The notes: a model not told the origin generated them from the sequence alone. A stretch of DNA of 48,625 nucleotides from an uncultured Ruminococcus sp. (GCA_902761695.1 CACWLT010000002.1:13210-61834), one strand, 5' to 3'. Positions 36,415 to 43,770 are shown, numbered from the stretch's first letter. Made by a program: numbers and translations.

Positions 36415-37616
36415 AGCCCAATCCGCATTACGCCGACCTGAAGGATTCCTATCTGTTCTACAACATTGCCCAGAAGACGAAGGCCTACTGCGACGCCCAT
36501 CCCGGAACGCGGCTTCTGCGCCTGGGGATCGGGGACGTGTCCCTGCCCCTCTGCCCGGTTGTGGTGAAGGCCCTGCATGAGGCGGCGGACCATCAGGGGA
36601 AGAAGGAGACCTTTCACGGTTACATGCCGGAGCCCGGAGCGCCCTTTCTCAGAGAGGCTGTCGCTGCGCACTACCGGTCCCGGGGGATCTCCCTCGATAC
36701 GGAGGAGGTCTTCATATCCAGCGGCGCCAGCGACGAACTGGGGGACATCCTCGACCTCTTCGACCGGGACAGCGCGGCCCTGGTGATCGAACCGGCATAT
36801 CCGGCCTACGTGGACGCCAATGTCATGGCGGGGCGGCGGATCGTGCGGCTCAGTTCCTCCGAGGAGGACGGCTTCACCCCCGTGCCCACTGCGGACATTG
36901 ACGCGGACCTCGTCTATATCTGCTCGCCGAACAATCCGACCGGCGCGGTGTTCTCCCGGGAAAAGCTGAAGGTCTGGGTGGACTGGGCCAACGACCGGGG
37001 CGCGGTGATCCTCTTCGACGCGGCCTACGAGGCGTTTGTCACCGATCCCGCCCTCCCGCGCTCGATCTTTGAAATCGAAGGAGCCCGGACCTGCGCCGTT
37101 GAGATCTGCTCCCTCTCCAAGACGGCGGGCTTCACCGGGACGCGCCTCGGATACACCGTGATCCCGAAAGCCCTGGAGCGTGGCGGCATGAATCTGAACG
37201 CCATGTGGGTGCGCAACCGGACCACCAAGACCAACGGTGTCTCCTACGTGATCCAGAGGGCGGGCGCGGCGGTCTTCACCCCGGAGGGACAGGCGCAGAT
37301 CCGGGACAACCTCCGGGTCTATCAGGCCAACGCGAAGATCCTGACGGACACCTTCGACGGCCTCGGGATCCGGTACTTCGGCGGAAAAAACGCCCCCTAT
37401 GTCTGGGTGAAGTGTCCCGGAGACATGGAGAGCTGGGCGTTTTTCGATCTTCTCCTGAACGAGATCCAGGTGGTCGGCACCCCCGGCGCGGGCTTCGGCT
37501 CTTCAGGGGAAGGATACTTCCGCTTCTCGACGTTCGGCTCGCCGGAGGATACAGGGGAAGCGGCGGAGCGGATGTCCCGGCTTATAGCCCGGATTTTAGC
37601 CCGGCCTATGACATAA
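36408..37616 (+). CDS. dapL: LL-diaminopimelate aminotransferase
   Basis: A fold type I PLP aminotransferase that converts tetrahydrodipicolinate directly to LL-diaminopimelate with glutamate as amino donor. Visible motifs are NPHYADLKDSYLFYNIAQKT at the N-terminus, SSGASDELGDI, CSPNNPTGAVFS and the PLP lysine in SLSKTAGFTGTR. Length 402 is typical. It consumes the glutamate produced by the neighbouring glt operon. Confidence 0.95.
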   Translation: MLKPNPHYADLKDSYLFYNIAQKTKAYCDAHPGTRLLRLGIGDVSLPLCPVVVKALHEAADHQGKKETFHGYMPEPGAPFLREAVAAHYRSRGISLDTEEVFISSGASDELGDILDLFDRDSAALVIEPAYPAYVDANVMAGRRIVRLSSSEEDGFTPVPTADIDADLVYICSPNNPTGAVFSREKLKVWVDWANDRGAVILFDAAYEAFVTDPALPRSIFEIEGARTCAVEICSLSKTAGFTGTRLGYTVIPKALERGGMNLNAMWVRNRTTKTNGVSYVIQRAGAAVFTPEGQAQIRDNLRVYQANAKILTDTFDGLGIRYFGGKNAPYVWVKCPGDMESWAFFDLLLNEIQVVGTPGAGFGSSGEGYFRFSTFGSPEDTGEAAERMSRLIARILARPMT

Positions 37617-37781
37617 GGCGCGCTTTATTCATGAGACGGCAGACTGAATGCCGGTTTCAAACGAGCCGCTTTCGGAACCTTTTCTCTGCCCGGCTTTCAG
37701 GCATAATCTGCCTCCATTTCTCATCCGTCCGGATGCTTGTTGCCTCGCGGTTCAGCTTGTCGGTAAACGGTTCCGGTATAG

Positions 37782-37973
37782 TGCAAGGAAAAGCTGGGCG
37801 TCGACGCGCTCGACACGCAGCTTGCGTACAGTATCTGGTTTTACTGTATGGGAGCCGTGGGGATGACGCGGGAATGGGTGCTGAACGACAACATCACCTC
37901 GGCGGAGACGGTGGTGCGCATGATGTTCGCGTCCATGCCGGAGAACATGCGGGCGGCGGTGTTTGGGGAATGA
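37782..37973 (+). pseudogene. C-terminal remnant of a TetR-family regulator
   Basis: A frame following a TAG reads KEKLGVDALDTQLAYSIWFY and then a GAVGMTREWVL segment and ASMPENMRAAVFGE before TGA. This matches the C-terminal helices of TetR regulators of the group ending in a FYxxGxxGxxxxWL pattern. The DNA-binding half is missing and there is no start signal. The preceding stretch 37617-37781 holds no gene. Confidence 0.55.
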
Positions 37974-38041
37974 AAGGGCGGGCAGCCGGGCGGAAAATCT
38001 GTCTTGATTTTCTTTACCGATACGCAGAGACGCGTTTTTTG

Positions 38042-38050
38042 TGGTATAAT
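38042..38050 (+). promoter_or_regulatory. Extended -10 promoter ahead of tag
   Basis: TGGTATAAT gives TGn plus a perfect -10. No -35 match at 17 bases. The predicted transcript starts near 38057. Confidence 0.6.
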
Positions 38051-38060
38051 CCGTTCAGGC

Positions 38061-38153
38061 GTGCGCCGGTTCGGTGCACACAGTACGCTGTCCGACGGGG
38101 AGATCCACGACCGGATCGCGGACAGCCGCGAGCGCGTGAAGGAGGGAAAATAA
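38061..38153 (+). other. Unassigned short coding fragment before tag
   Basis: An open frame ends with STLSDGEIHDRIADSRERVK followed by EGK and a stop two bases before the tag ATG. The amino-acid composition looks protein-like, as if it were the C-terminus of a lost gene, but no family was recognised and no ribosome binding site is visible. Confidence 0.25.
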
Positions 38154-38154
38154 G

Positions 38155-38763
38155 ATGGGACACTGCGACTGGTCCTTGTCCGACGAACGGAACCGGAAGT
38201 ATCACGACACCGAATGGGGCGTTCCCGTTCACGATGACCGGCAGATGTTTGAGCACCTGACGCTGGAATGCCTCCAGTGCGGTATGTCGTGGGGATTGAT
38301 GATGAAAAAGCGGGACATCTTCCGCCGGTGCTTTGAGAATTTCGACTATGAGAAAATCGCGGCATACGGCGAGGAGGACGTGCGGCGCATCCTCGAAACG
38401 GAGGGGATGCTGAAATCCGAACGGAAGATCCGCGCCGTGATCGGCAACGCCCGCTGTTATCGGAAGATCCGGGAGGAGTTCGGGTCCTTCTGCCGGTATA
38501 TATGGAATTACAGCGGCGGAAAAACGATCCTCTACGAGGGACACGCGGAGGGAAAAATCCCGGTGTCAAACGGCCTGTCCGACCGGATCAGCCGGGATCT
38601 CAAAAAGCGCGGCTTCAAGTTCGTGGGAGCGGTTACGATCTATTCCCACCTGCAGGCCTGCGGACTCATCAACGACCACGCCTCCGACTGCCCCTGCTTT
38701 TCCCGGATCAATGAGAACCATCCCACGGTGAACCTGCCGCCCGACGGGGAGGTCATGGGATAA
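38155..38763 (+). CDS. tag: DNA-3-methyladenine glycosylase I
   Basis: Tag removes 3-methyladenine from alkylated DNA. The 202-residue protein starts MGHCDWS and keeps the zinc ligands (Cys4, the His in NRKYHDTEWGVPVHDD, and the pair in NDHASDCPC). The substrate pocket is around LTLECLQCGMSWGLMMKKR, with the catalytic Glu. The KFVGAVTIYSHLQACGLIND segment is characteristic of the family. GAAGGAGGGAAAATAAG precedes the ATG. It is monocistronic. Confidence 0.95.
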   Translation: MGHCDWSLSDERNRKYHDTEWGVPVHDDRQMFEHLTLECLQCGMSWGLMMKKRDIFRRCFENFDYEKIAAYGEEDVRRILETEGMLKSERKIRAVIGNARCYRKIREEFGSFCRYIWNYSGGKTILYEGHAEGKIPVSNGLSDRISRDLKKRGFKFVGAVTIYSHLQACGLINDHASDCPCFSRINENHPTVNLPPDGEVMG

Positions 38764-38839
38764 ACACGGTTCCGCGCCGCCGGCAGGGGGTCTGAGTGCG
38801 CAAAATGACTGTTTTTTCAAATTCTCCCTCAACGCAAAC

Positions 38840-38866
38840 AAAATCTTAACATTTCCGTGCTATACT
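38840..38866 (+). promoter_or_regulatory. Promoter and putative response-regulator box
   Basis: TATACT at 38861-38866 is the -10. In place of a -35 there is AAAATCTTAACATTTCC (38840-38856). A very similar AAAACCTAAACATTTCC lies at 40657-40673 upstream of the repeat-protein gene, and both regions also contain AACGCAAACA. This suggests a binding site for the response regulator encoded just downstream. Confidence 0.5.
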
Positions 38867-38899
38867 GTCCCCATCAAAACAAAAGCGGGGAGAACGATC

Positions 38900-39571
38900 A
38901 TGCTCAAAATTCTCGTGGTGGAGGACGACCGGGCGCTGAACAGGGCGGTGTGCGCGTTTCTCGAAAACAACGGCTTCGGCACAACCGGGTGCTTTACGGC
39001 GGACGAAGCCTATGACGCCATGTACGCGGAGGTGTTCGACTGCATCCTCTCCGACATCATGATGCCCGGCACGGACGGGTTCGAGTTCGCAAAATCCGTG
39101 CGTCAGCTCAACAACGAGATCCCGATCCTCTTCATGACGGCGAAGGACGATATGCTCTCCATGCAGCGGGGCTACCGGATCGGAATCGACGACTACATGA
39201 CCAAGCCCATCAACTTCGACGAGCTGCTGCTCCGGATCGGGGCACTCCTGCGCCGCGCGAAGATCTCCGCGAGCCACCGGCTGGAGGTGGGGCGGTTCGT
39301 TATGGATCTGGACGAGCGGGAGGCGGCCCTCGGCGGCGAAGCGGTATCCCTGACCGTGCGGGAGTTCAATATCCTTTATAAGCTCCTGTCCTATCCGAAA
39401 AAAACCTTCACGCGCCAGCAGCTCATGGACGAGTTCTGGGACGCGGACACCACCTCCGGCACCCGCACCGTGGACGTGTACATGACCAAGCTCCGGCAGA
39501 AGCTGGCGGGATGTGAGGATTTTGAGATCCAGACCGTCCACGGGCTCGGCTACAAGGTGGTGATCAAATGA
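38900..39571 (+). CDS. OmpR/PhoB-family response regulator
   Basis: Residues 1-120 form the receiver, with the acidic pair in VVEDD and the phosphoacceptor Asp52 in LSDIMMPG. Residues about 130-223 form the winged helix (VSLTVREFNILYKLLSYPKK, then TRTVDVYMTKLRQKL and VHGLGYKVVIK). Length 223 is typical. It overlaps the kinase gene by four bases. It probably regulates itself and the ABC operon, as related systems do. Confidence 0.93.
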   Translation: MLKILVVEDDRALNRAVCAFLENNGFGTTGCFTADEAYDAMYAEVFDCILSDIMMPGTDGFEFAKSVRQLNNEIPILFMTAKDDMLSMQRGYRIGIDDYMTKPINFDELLLRIGALLRRAKISASHRLEVGRFVMDLDEREAALGGEAVSLTVREFNILYKLLSYPKKTFTRQQLMDEFWDADTTSGTRTVDVYMTKLRQKLAGCEDFEIQTVHGLGYKVVIK

Positions 39572-40584
39572 AGGGAAACCAAAGCCGCTTCCCGCTGTCC
39601 ACCTTCTGGATCGTGCTGGGAATCCTGCTCCTGACAGCGGGGATCCAGATGGGGCTTCTCGTCGGGATGGACCGCGCGGGCTGGACGCCCATCGTCGAAA
39701 CCCATGTGATGCTCTTTTACTGGCTCGGCGCGGCGGCGCTTCTGACGTGGCTGATCCGGCTGCGGATGAAGGCGGCCTACGATAAGCCCGTGCAGGCGAT
39801 TTCCGAGGCGACGAAGCGGGTGGCCCACGGCGATTTCACGGTGCGGATCCCGCCGATCCACGAGGACGGGGGAAAAGAAGACTACCTCGACTTCATGATC
39901 CGGGACCTCAACGCGATGATCGCTGAGCTCTCGAGCATCGAGACGCTGAAAACGCCCCTCGCCGCCATCAACAACTATGCCTCCCTCCTTTCCGCGCCCG
40001 GACTGGACGAGGGGACGCGGCGGGAGTACGCAAGAGCGGTGGCGGACGCCTCCTCCCGGCTGTCGGTGCTCATCACGAACATTCTGCGCCTGAACCGCCT
40101 CGACAATCACAAACTTGCCCCGAAGCGGGAGGAGTTCGACCTCGGCGGACAGCTCACGGAGTGCCTTCTGACCTTCGAGAATGTCTGGTCGGACAAGGGG
40201 ATCGACATCGAGCCGGACATCGCCGACGACGTGAAAGTCACCTCCGATCCGGAGCTCTTGTCCGTTGTTTGGAACAATCTTTTGTCCAATGCCTTCAAGT
40301 TCACGGAGTCCGGCGGGGTCGTGGGGATCACGCTGAAGGAAGAGAACGGCATGGATGGAAGCCGGGCCATCGTCACCGTGTCCGACACGGGATGCGGGAT
40401 GAGCGCGGACACGGCGCGGCACATCTTTGATCGGTTCTATCAGGGTGACACATCCCACGCCACGGAGGGCAACGGCCTCGGCCTTGCTCTGGTAAAGCGG
40501 ATCGCGGACCTTCTCGGCGCGGAGGTCACGGTGGAGAGCGAAGAAGGGCGGGGAACGAAATTCATCGTGCGCCTGGCGAAGTGA
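39568..40584 (+). CDS. Sensor histidine kinase lacking the H-box histidine
   Basis: The order is two membrane segments (about residues 10-33 and 46-66), a HAMP-like linker, a dimerisation helix and an HATPase (WNNLLSNAFKFTESGG, VSDTGCGMS, GNGLGLALVKRI). In related kinases the H-box runs SSIETL, then a stretch of about 12 residues with NVSHE, then KTPLA. Here SSIETL is joined directly to KTPLAAI (residues 122-133), so the phosphorylated histidine and its neighbours are gone without a frameshift. The ATPase domain looks intact. As written the protein cannot autophosphorylate in the normal way; it may be a dead kinase or only a phosphatase. Confidence 0.9.
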   Translation: MKGNQSRFPLSTFWIVLGILLLTAGIQMGLLVGMDRAGWTPIVETHVMLFYWLGAAALLTWLIRLRMKAAYDKPVQAISEATKRVAHGDFTVRIPPIHEDGGKEDYLDFMIRDLNAMIAELSSIETLKTPLAAINNYASLLSAPGLDEGTRREYARAVADASSRLSVLITNILRLNRLDNHKLAPKREEFDLGGQLTECLLTFENVWSDKGIDIEPDIADDVKVTSDPELLSVVWNNLLSNAFKFTESGGVVGITLKEENGMDGSRAIVTVSDTGCGMSADTARHIFDRFYQGDTSHATEGNGLGLALVKRIADLLGAEVTVESEEGRGTKFIVRLAK

Positions 40585-40600
40585 GACCAGCCAAAACACG

Positions 40601-40635
40601 AAACCGTTTTTCCTGAAAGGGAAGGACGGTTTTTT
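40601..40635 (+). terminator. Intrinsic terminator after the kinase gene
   Basis: AAACCGT (40601-40607) pairs with ACGGTTT (40626-40632), with further TCC/GGA pairing inside and a run of six T at the end. Confidence 0.8.
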
Positions 40636-40747
40636 CGTTCTTCCCACCAAAATAACAAAACCTAAACATTTCCCGAACAAAACGCAAACACCGGGGGAGT
40701 AGAATACAGGCACAACAACAAAATCCACCCGAAAAAGGAGATTGAAA

Positions 40748-41068
40748 ATGATGTTCAGCATTCCCGCAGAAGACATGAGAAACGTGAGCCGCGCCGCGTC
40801 GAAGAAGGCGGTCGAAGCATACGAAACGGTGAAGGACGCGGTCGTGTCCGGCTATAAAGCCGTCGAAAACGGCACGGTCAGGGGTTACAAGGCCGTGGAG
40901 AACGCCGCGGTGAAGGGGTATGAGAAGACCGAGGACTTCTTCGTGGACAAGCTCTTCAAAAAGGAGGGCGAGACCGTGGAGGAGGCGAAGGAGCGGCTGA
41001 GACGGAACGCGCCCGGCAGTCAGACCGGAACGGAGGAAAAGAAGGAGGGCAGCGATGAACGCCATTGA
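40748..41068 (+). CDS. Small hydrophilic protein with 11-residue amphipathic repeats
   Basis: This 106-residue protein has no signal peptide or membrane segment. Residues about 25-68 consist of tandem 11-mers: AYETVKDAVVS, GYKAVENGTVR, GYKAVENAAVK, GYEKTEDFFVD. Period 11 gives an amphipathic 11/3 helix like that of group 3 LEA proteins and synuclein, which can lie on membranes. The C-terminal third is charged. The ATG at 40748 lies seven bases after AAGGAG. The gene overlaps the ABC ATPase by 14 bases, so it belongs to that operon. Family not recognised. Confidence 0.75.
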   Translation: MMFSIPAEDMRNVSRAASKKAVEAYETVKDAVVSGYKAVENGTVRGYKAVENAAVKGYEKTEDFFVDKLFKKEGETVEEAKERLRRNAPGSQTGTEEKKEGSDERH

Positions 41069-41972
41069 AATTCGCGGGCTGAAAAAGTCCTTCCGGGGGC
41101 TGTACGCAGTGGACGGGCTGAATATGACGGTTCCCGTCGGCGCGATCTACGGCTTCATCGGGGAGAATGGCTCCGGCAAATCCACCACGGAAAAGCTCGT
41201 CTGCGGGCATCTCGTCCCGGACAGCGGCAGGATCCGGCTCTTCGACCGGCCCTACACCGACGCGGGCGTGCGGGTCCGGGTGGGCGCGCTGATCGAGAAC
41301 ACGGGCTGCTTTCCGAATTCCAGCATCTATCAGAATCTCATGATGCAGGCGATCAACCTCAACCTCGCGGACCGGGCGGGGGAGATCGAGCGGGTGCTCC
41401 GAATCGTCCGGATGGAGGACGAGGCGAACCTGAAATTCAAGAAATGCTCCCTCGGCATGAAGCAGCGGATCGGCATCGCCATGGCCCTGCTCGGCGACCC
41501 GGCCCTGCTGATCCTCGACGAGCCGATCAACGGCCTCGACACGGACGGGATGCGGATCATGCGGGAGATCCTCGTGGACATTACAAAGAACTATGGCTGC
41601 ACCGTGCTCATTTCCTCCCACATCCTCGGGGAGCTGGAGAAAATCGCCACCCACTACGGCATCATCCGGCAGGGGAAGATGGTACAGGAGCTGTCCGCGA
41701 AGGAGATGGAGGGCCGGTGCCGCACATTCACCACGGTCAAGGCCCGGAACATGGAGGCCGTATGGAACGAACTGCGCCGGATGTACCCCAATGTACGCAC
41801 GGAAGTGCGGGCGGAGGAAGGCGCGGTCCGGGTGTACGACGTGGACGACACGGAGGGGATCGTGGGGCGGCTGATGCAGAACGGGATCGCCGTCACGGAA
41901 ATCGCAAAGAACCGGATCGGCCTTGAAGAATACTACATCGAGCTGATGAGCGGAAAGGGGGCGACGGCATGA
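41055..41972 (+). CDS. ABC transporter ATP-binding protein
   Basis: The 305-residue protein has Walker A (GENGSGKSTTE), Q-loop region (IENTGCFPN), signature (SLGMKQR), Walker B (LLILDEPINGLD) and the switch histidine (ISSHILGELEK), followed by a C-terminal domain of about 85 residues typical of bacitracin/lantibiotic-type exporters. An ATGA overlap leads into the permease gene, but that gene is truncated, so this ATPase may have no partner. Confidence 0.93.
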   Translation: MNAIEIRGLKKSFRGLYAVDGLNMTVPVGAIYGFIGENGSGKSTTEKLVCGHLVPDSGRIRLFDRPYTDAGVRVRVGALIENTGCFPNSSIYQNLMMQAINLNLADRAGEIERVLRIVRMEDEANLKFKKCSLGMKQRIGIAMALLGDPALLILDEPINGLDTDGMRIMREILVDITKNYGCTVLISSHILGELEKIATHYGIIRQGKMVQELSAKEMEGRCRTFTTVKARNMEAVWNELRRMYPNVRTEVRAEEGAVRVYDVDDTEGIVGRLMQNGIAVTEIAKNRIGLEEYYIELMSGKGATA

Positions 41973-42079
41973 CGATGAACCTGACGCCGACTTTCAAGAA
42001 TCCCACCTTCCGGGAGCGGATCGGCGGGATGCTGGGGGTGGACTTCTACCGCCTGTTCCACACGCCGCTCTTCTATATC
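41969..42079 (+). pseudogene. Truncated ABC permease gene
   Basis: The first 37 codons (MTMNLTPTFKNPTFRERIGG, then a segment ending DFYRLFHTPLFYI) look like the cytoplasmic N-terminus of an ABC-2 permease just before its first membrane helix. After about 42079 the sequence changes character and the frame runs through unrelated DNA to a stop at 42262 without any membrane segment. Confidence 0.7.
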
Positions 42080-42083
42080 AATA

Positions 42084-42127
42084 GTCAAAAAGAAGCATGG
42101 GCTGCGCCTGCCAAAACAACGCGGCCC
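42084..42127 (-). terminator. Terminator of the minus-strand ORF in the inserted block
   Basis: On the minus strand GGGCCGCG (42120-42127) pairs with CGCAGCCC (42099-42106), followed by ATGCTTCTTTTT. It lies directly at the junction that cuts the permease gene. Confidence 0.65.
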
Positions 42128-42225
42128 ATTTTATTTCCGATCTCCTCATTCGGTGCTCCTGCCCTGTCCATGGCGAGAAGCTCTTCCGCGAGCCTGCCGG
42201 GAAGGGATCTGCAGCAGGCCGGGAT

Positions 42226-42510
42226 TCATGTTTCATCCCCTGCGGGATTGTTTGCCTGGTAAAAATCTCCCGTTTCAAGCTCAAGCATCCGCCCGCGCTC
42301 GATATACGGCCGGAGCAGAAGCCGAAGCTCTCCTTCCGACAGGTCCAGCGCAAAGCACAATTCGATCCGGGAGATGAGCGGATGCTTTGCGAGAAGGTCG
42401 TCCAGTGCCTGCGCTTTGTCCGCGACCTCCCGCGGCTTGATCTTTCCGCCCGACACGGTCCGGATCGCATCGGCGAGGGCGTCGTAACCGTTCAGGGGAC
42501 TGACCCGCAT
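42226..42510 (-). CDS. Hypothetical protein, possibly the C-terminal part of a lost gene
   Basis: A 94-codon frame on the minus strand reads like protein: YDALADAIRTVSGGKIKPRE, then KHPLISRIELCFALDLSEGE followed by LRLLLRPYIERGRML, which resembles a small winged-helix segment. It is the only plausible coding frame between the truncated permease and the truncated HxlR gene, and it is followed by a terminator. No ribosome binding site precedes the ATG, and the frame is open upstream into the HxlR remnant, so the true N-terminus may be missing. No family recognised. Confidence 0.4.
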   Translation of the reverse strand: MRVSPLNGYDALADAIRTVSGGKIKPREVADKAQALDDLLAKHPLISRIELCFALDLSEGELRLLLRPYIERGRMLELETGDFYQANNPAGDET

Positions 42511-42521
42511 GCCGCGATTCC

Positions 42522-42773
42522 CGTACTGTATGGTACATCGCGGATGCGGAGAATCAGACCCTGCGGTACCGTCAGCTGGAACGCAAAGTCGTCGGCATCA
42601 CCGCCACCATGCTGACCAAATGCCTGCGCGAGCTGGAGCGGGACGGATTCGTTACCCGCACCCAGTACGCGACCATCCCCCCGACGGTGGAATATTCCCT
42701 CGCCGAGCGCGGCCGGACGCTGATCCCCGCGCTGGAGTCCGTCTACCGCTGGGCGGAGGAGCAGATGAGATAA
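42522..42773 (+). pseudogene. HxlR-family regulator, 5'-truncated
   Basis: The frame RTVWYIADAENQTLRYRQLE, then GITATMLTKCLRELERDGFV, TRTQYATIPPTVEYSLAERG and a C-terminal helix matches the winged helix of HxlR regulators from its second helix onward. The first 25-30 residues, including the usual N-terminal Cys and the start, are absent. The break falls at about 42510-42525, where the minus-strand ORF begins. The stop and C-terminus are intact. Confidence 0.7.
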
Positions 42774-42781
42774 GCGAAAAT

Positions 42782-42810
42782 AAAAAAGAGACAGCCCGCT
42801 AAACTGTCTC
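42782..42810 (-). terminator. Intrinsic terminator after the cupin gene
   Basis: On the minus strand GAGACAG (42804-42810) pairs with CTGTCTC (42788-42794) around a nine-base loop, followed by six T. Confidence 0.85.
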
Positions 42811-42856
42811 CCCGTTTTGTTTCCGGAACCGTGATTCTGCATTCGTGCTTCCTGTG

Positions 42857-43186
42857 TCACCTCGCCGCGACGATCGTGAGCAGGACGAGATCCTCCGCTC
42901 CCGTGTTGACGATGCTGTGCTCCGATCCCTTCGGGCAGATGTGCATGACGCCGGGGTGCTGCTCTTCCTCCGCTCCGTCGCAGACGGCTTTGCCTGTGCC
43001 GGACAGGATGCAGTTGAGATCGTCCCCGGAGGTCTGGGCGTGGATGCCGATGGAACCGCCCGGATGGATCACGGTGTGGACGATCCGGTACCGATCGTCG
43101 TTGACCATCCGCACGGTCATATCTCCTGTGCCGCCGTTCATGCCCGGCATGGTAACCGCGGGGATCGCGCCAAAATCGATGCGCAT
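42857..43186 (-). CDS. Small single-domain cupin protein
   Basis: The 109-residue protein has one cupin_2 barrel: motif 1 around HPGGSIGIHAQTSGDD, LSGTGKAVCDG, and motif 2 around GVMHICPKGSEHSIVNTG. Metal-binding His/Glu positions are only partly present. Such proteins bind small molecules or isomerise sugars; no function can be assigned. The start at 43186 follows AAAAAGGAGAAG; an in-frame ATG at 43216 lacks a site and lies in a hairpin. Confidence 0.8.
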   Translation of the reverse strand: MRIDFGAIPAVTMPGMNGGTGDMTVRMVNDDRYRIVHTVIHPGGSIGIHAQTSGDDLNCILSGTGKAVCDGAEEEQHPGVMHICPKGSEHSIVNTGAEDLVLLTIVAAR

Positions 43187-43205
43187 ATGCTTCTCCTTTT
43201 TGTTT

Positions 43206-43257
43206 GGAAAAGGCACCTCCCGCCCAAATGAGCCACGAGATGCCTTTTCCTTTATTT
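43206..43257. terminator. Long perfect stem between the tRNA remnant and the cupin gene
   Basis: GGAAAAGGCA (43206-43215) pairs with TGCCTTTTCC (43241-43250); plus-strand TTTATTT follows. On the minus strand it would be the terminator downstream of the original tRNA gene, and it now lies in the cupin leader. Confidence 0.5.
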
Positions 43258-43259
43258 CC

Positions 43260-43312
43260 CGCAGGGTGTGGGATTTGAACCCACGTGACTTGACGTCAAA
43301 CGGTTTTCAAGA
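43260..43312 (-). pseudogene. 3' half of tRNA-Ser(UGA), probable integration scar
   Basis: On the minus strand the fragment begins in the anticodon loop (CTTGAAAACC, anticodon TGA). It continues through a serine-type variable arm (GTTTGACGTCAAGTCAC) and a perfect T arm (GTGGGTTCAAATCCCAC), and ends with the acceptor strand ACCCTGC plus discriminator G. The 5' half is absent: upstream sequence lacks a D arm or the matching GCAGGGT. Breaks in the 3' half of tRNA genes are typical of tyrosine-recombinase integration, where this piece is the displaced end and an intact copy lies at the other end of the element. Confidence 0.75.
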
Positions 43313-43703
43313 TGACAATACCTATTGGACAATAGCGGATTATAGCGGACGATGCCGGAAGTTCACGGAAGATGGAAGAGGCCGAAAAGTGAATAAATAC
43401 AAGGGCTTCCGCATATTTGTACGAAAACTTTTCGGGAACGGGACAGGCATTGGGCTGGCGGGGTCTTTCTAATATTCAGTGGATTTTGTTAGAAAAAGTG
43501 TTAGAAAGGAAAGGAAGGTTCTGAATGACACCACATGGTTTGGCGCAAGTTAGACGGAGATATTTGTGATTTCTCCGTTCTTCCAACAGTTCCCTTTTGA
43601 AACGGATCGCGGCTGCGGGATGCTTTTCAGCAGAACAGCGCTTGCGGTGCGTCTTCTTTATTGAAGAAACGCCTTTACATGACCCGTCAGGGCGGAAACA
43701 GTA
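43313..43703. other. Gene-free, AT-richer stretch next to the tRNA scar
   Basis: No convincing gene. It contains a TAGCGGA direct repeat around 43333-43350 and only short open frames (for example a 27-codon one from 43389), with lower GC than the flanks. It may be the outer end of an integrated element. Confidence 0.4.
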
Positions 43704-43732
43704 TTGACTCTGTTGAGAGTATGTGGTATAAT
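43704..43732 (+). promoter_or_regulatory. Promoter of the hybrid kinase operon
   Basis: TTGACT (43704-43709) and TATAAT (43727-43732) are 17 bases apart, with TG one base before the -10 (extended -10). Confidence 0.85.
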
Positions 43733-43770
43733 CAAAATGAAAAGATATATCTATCAGGAGAGGATGTGGA

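Noticed and set aside
43260-43345. Complete tRNA-Ser gene
   Set aside because: No D arm and no acceptor 5' strand complementary to ACCCTGC were found upstream on the minus strand, so only the 3' half is present.
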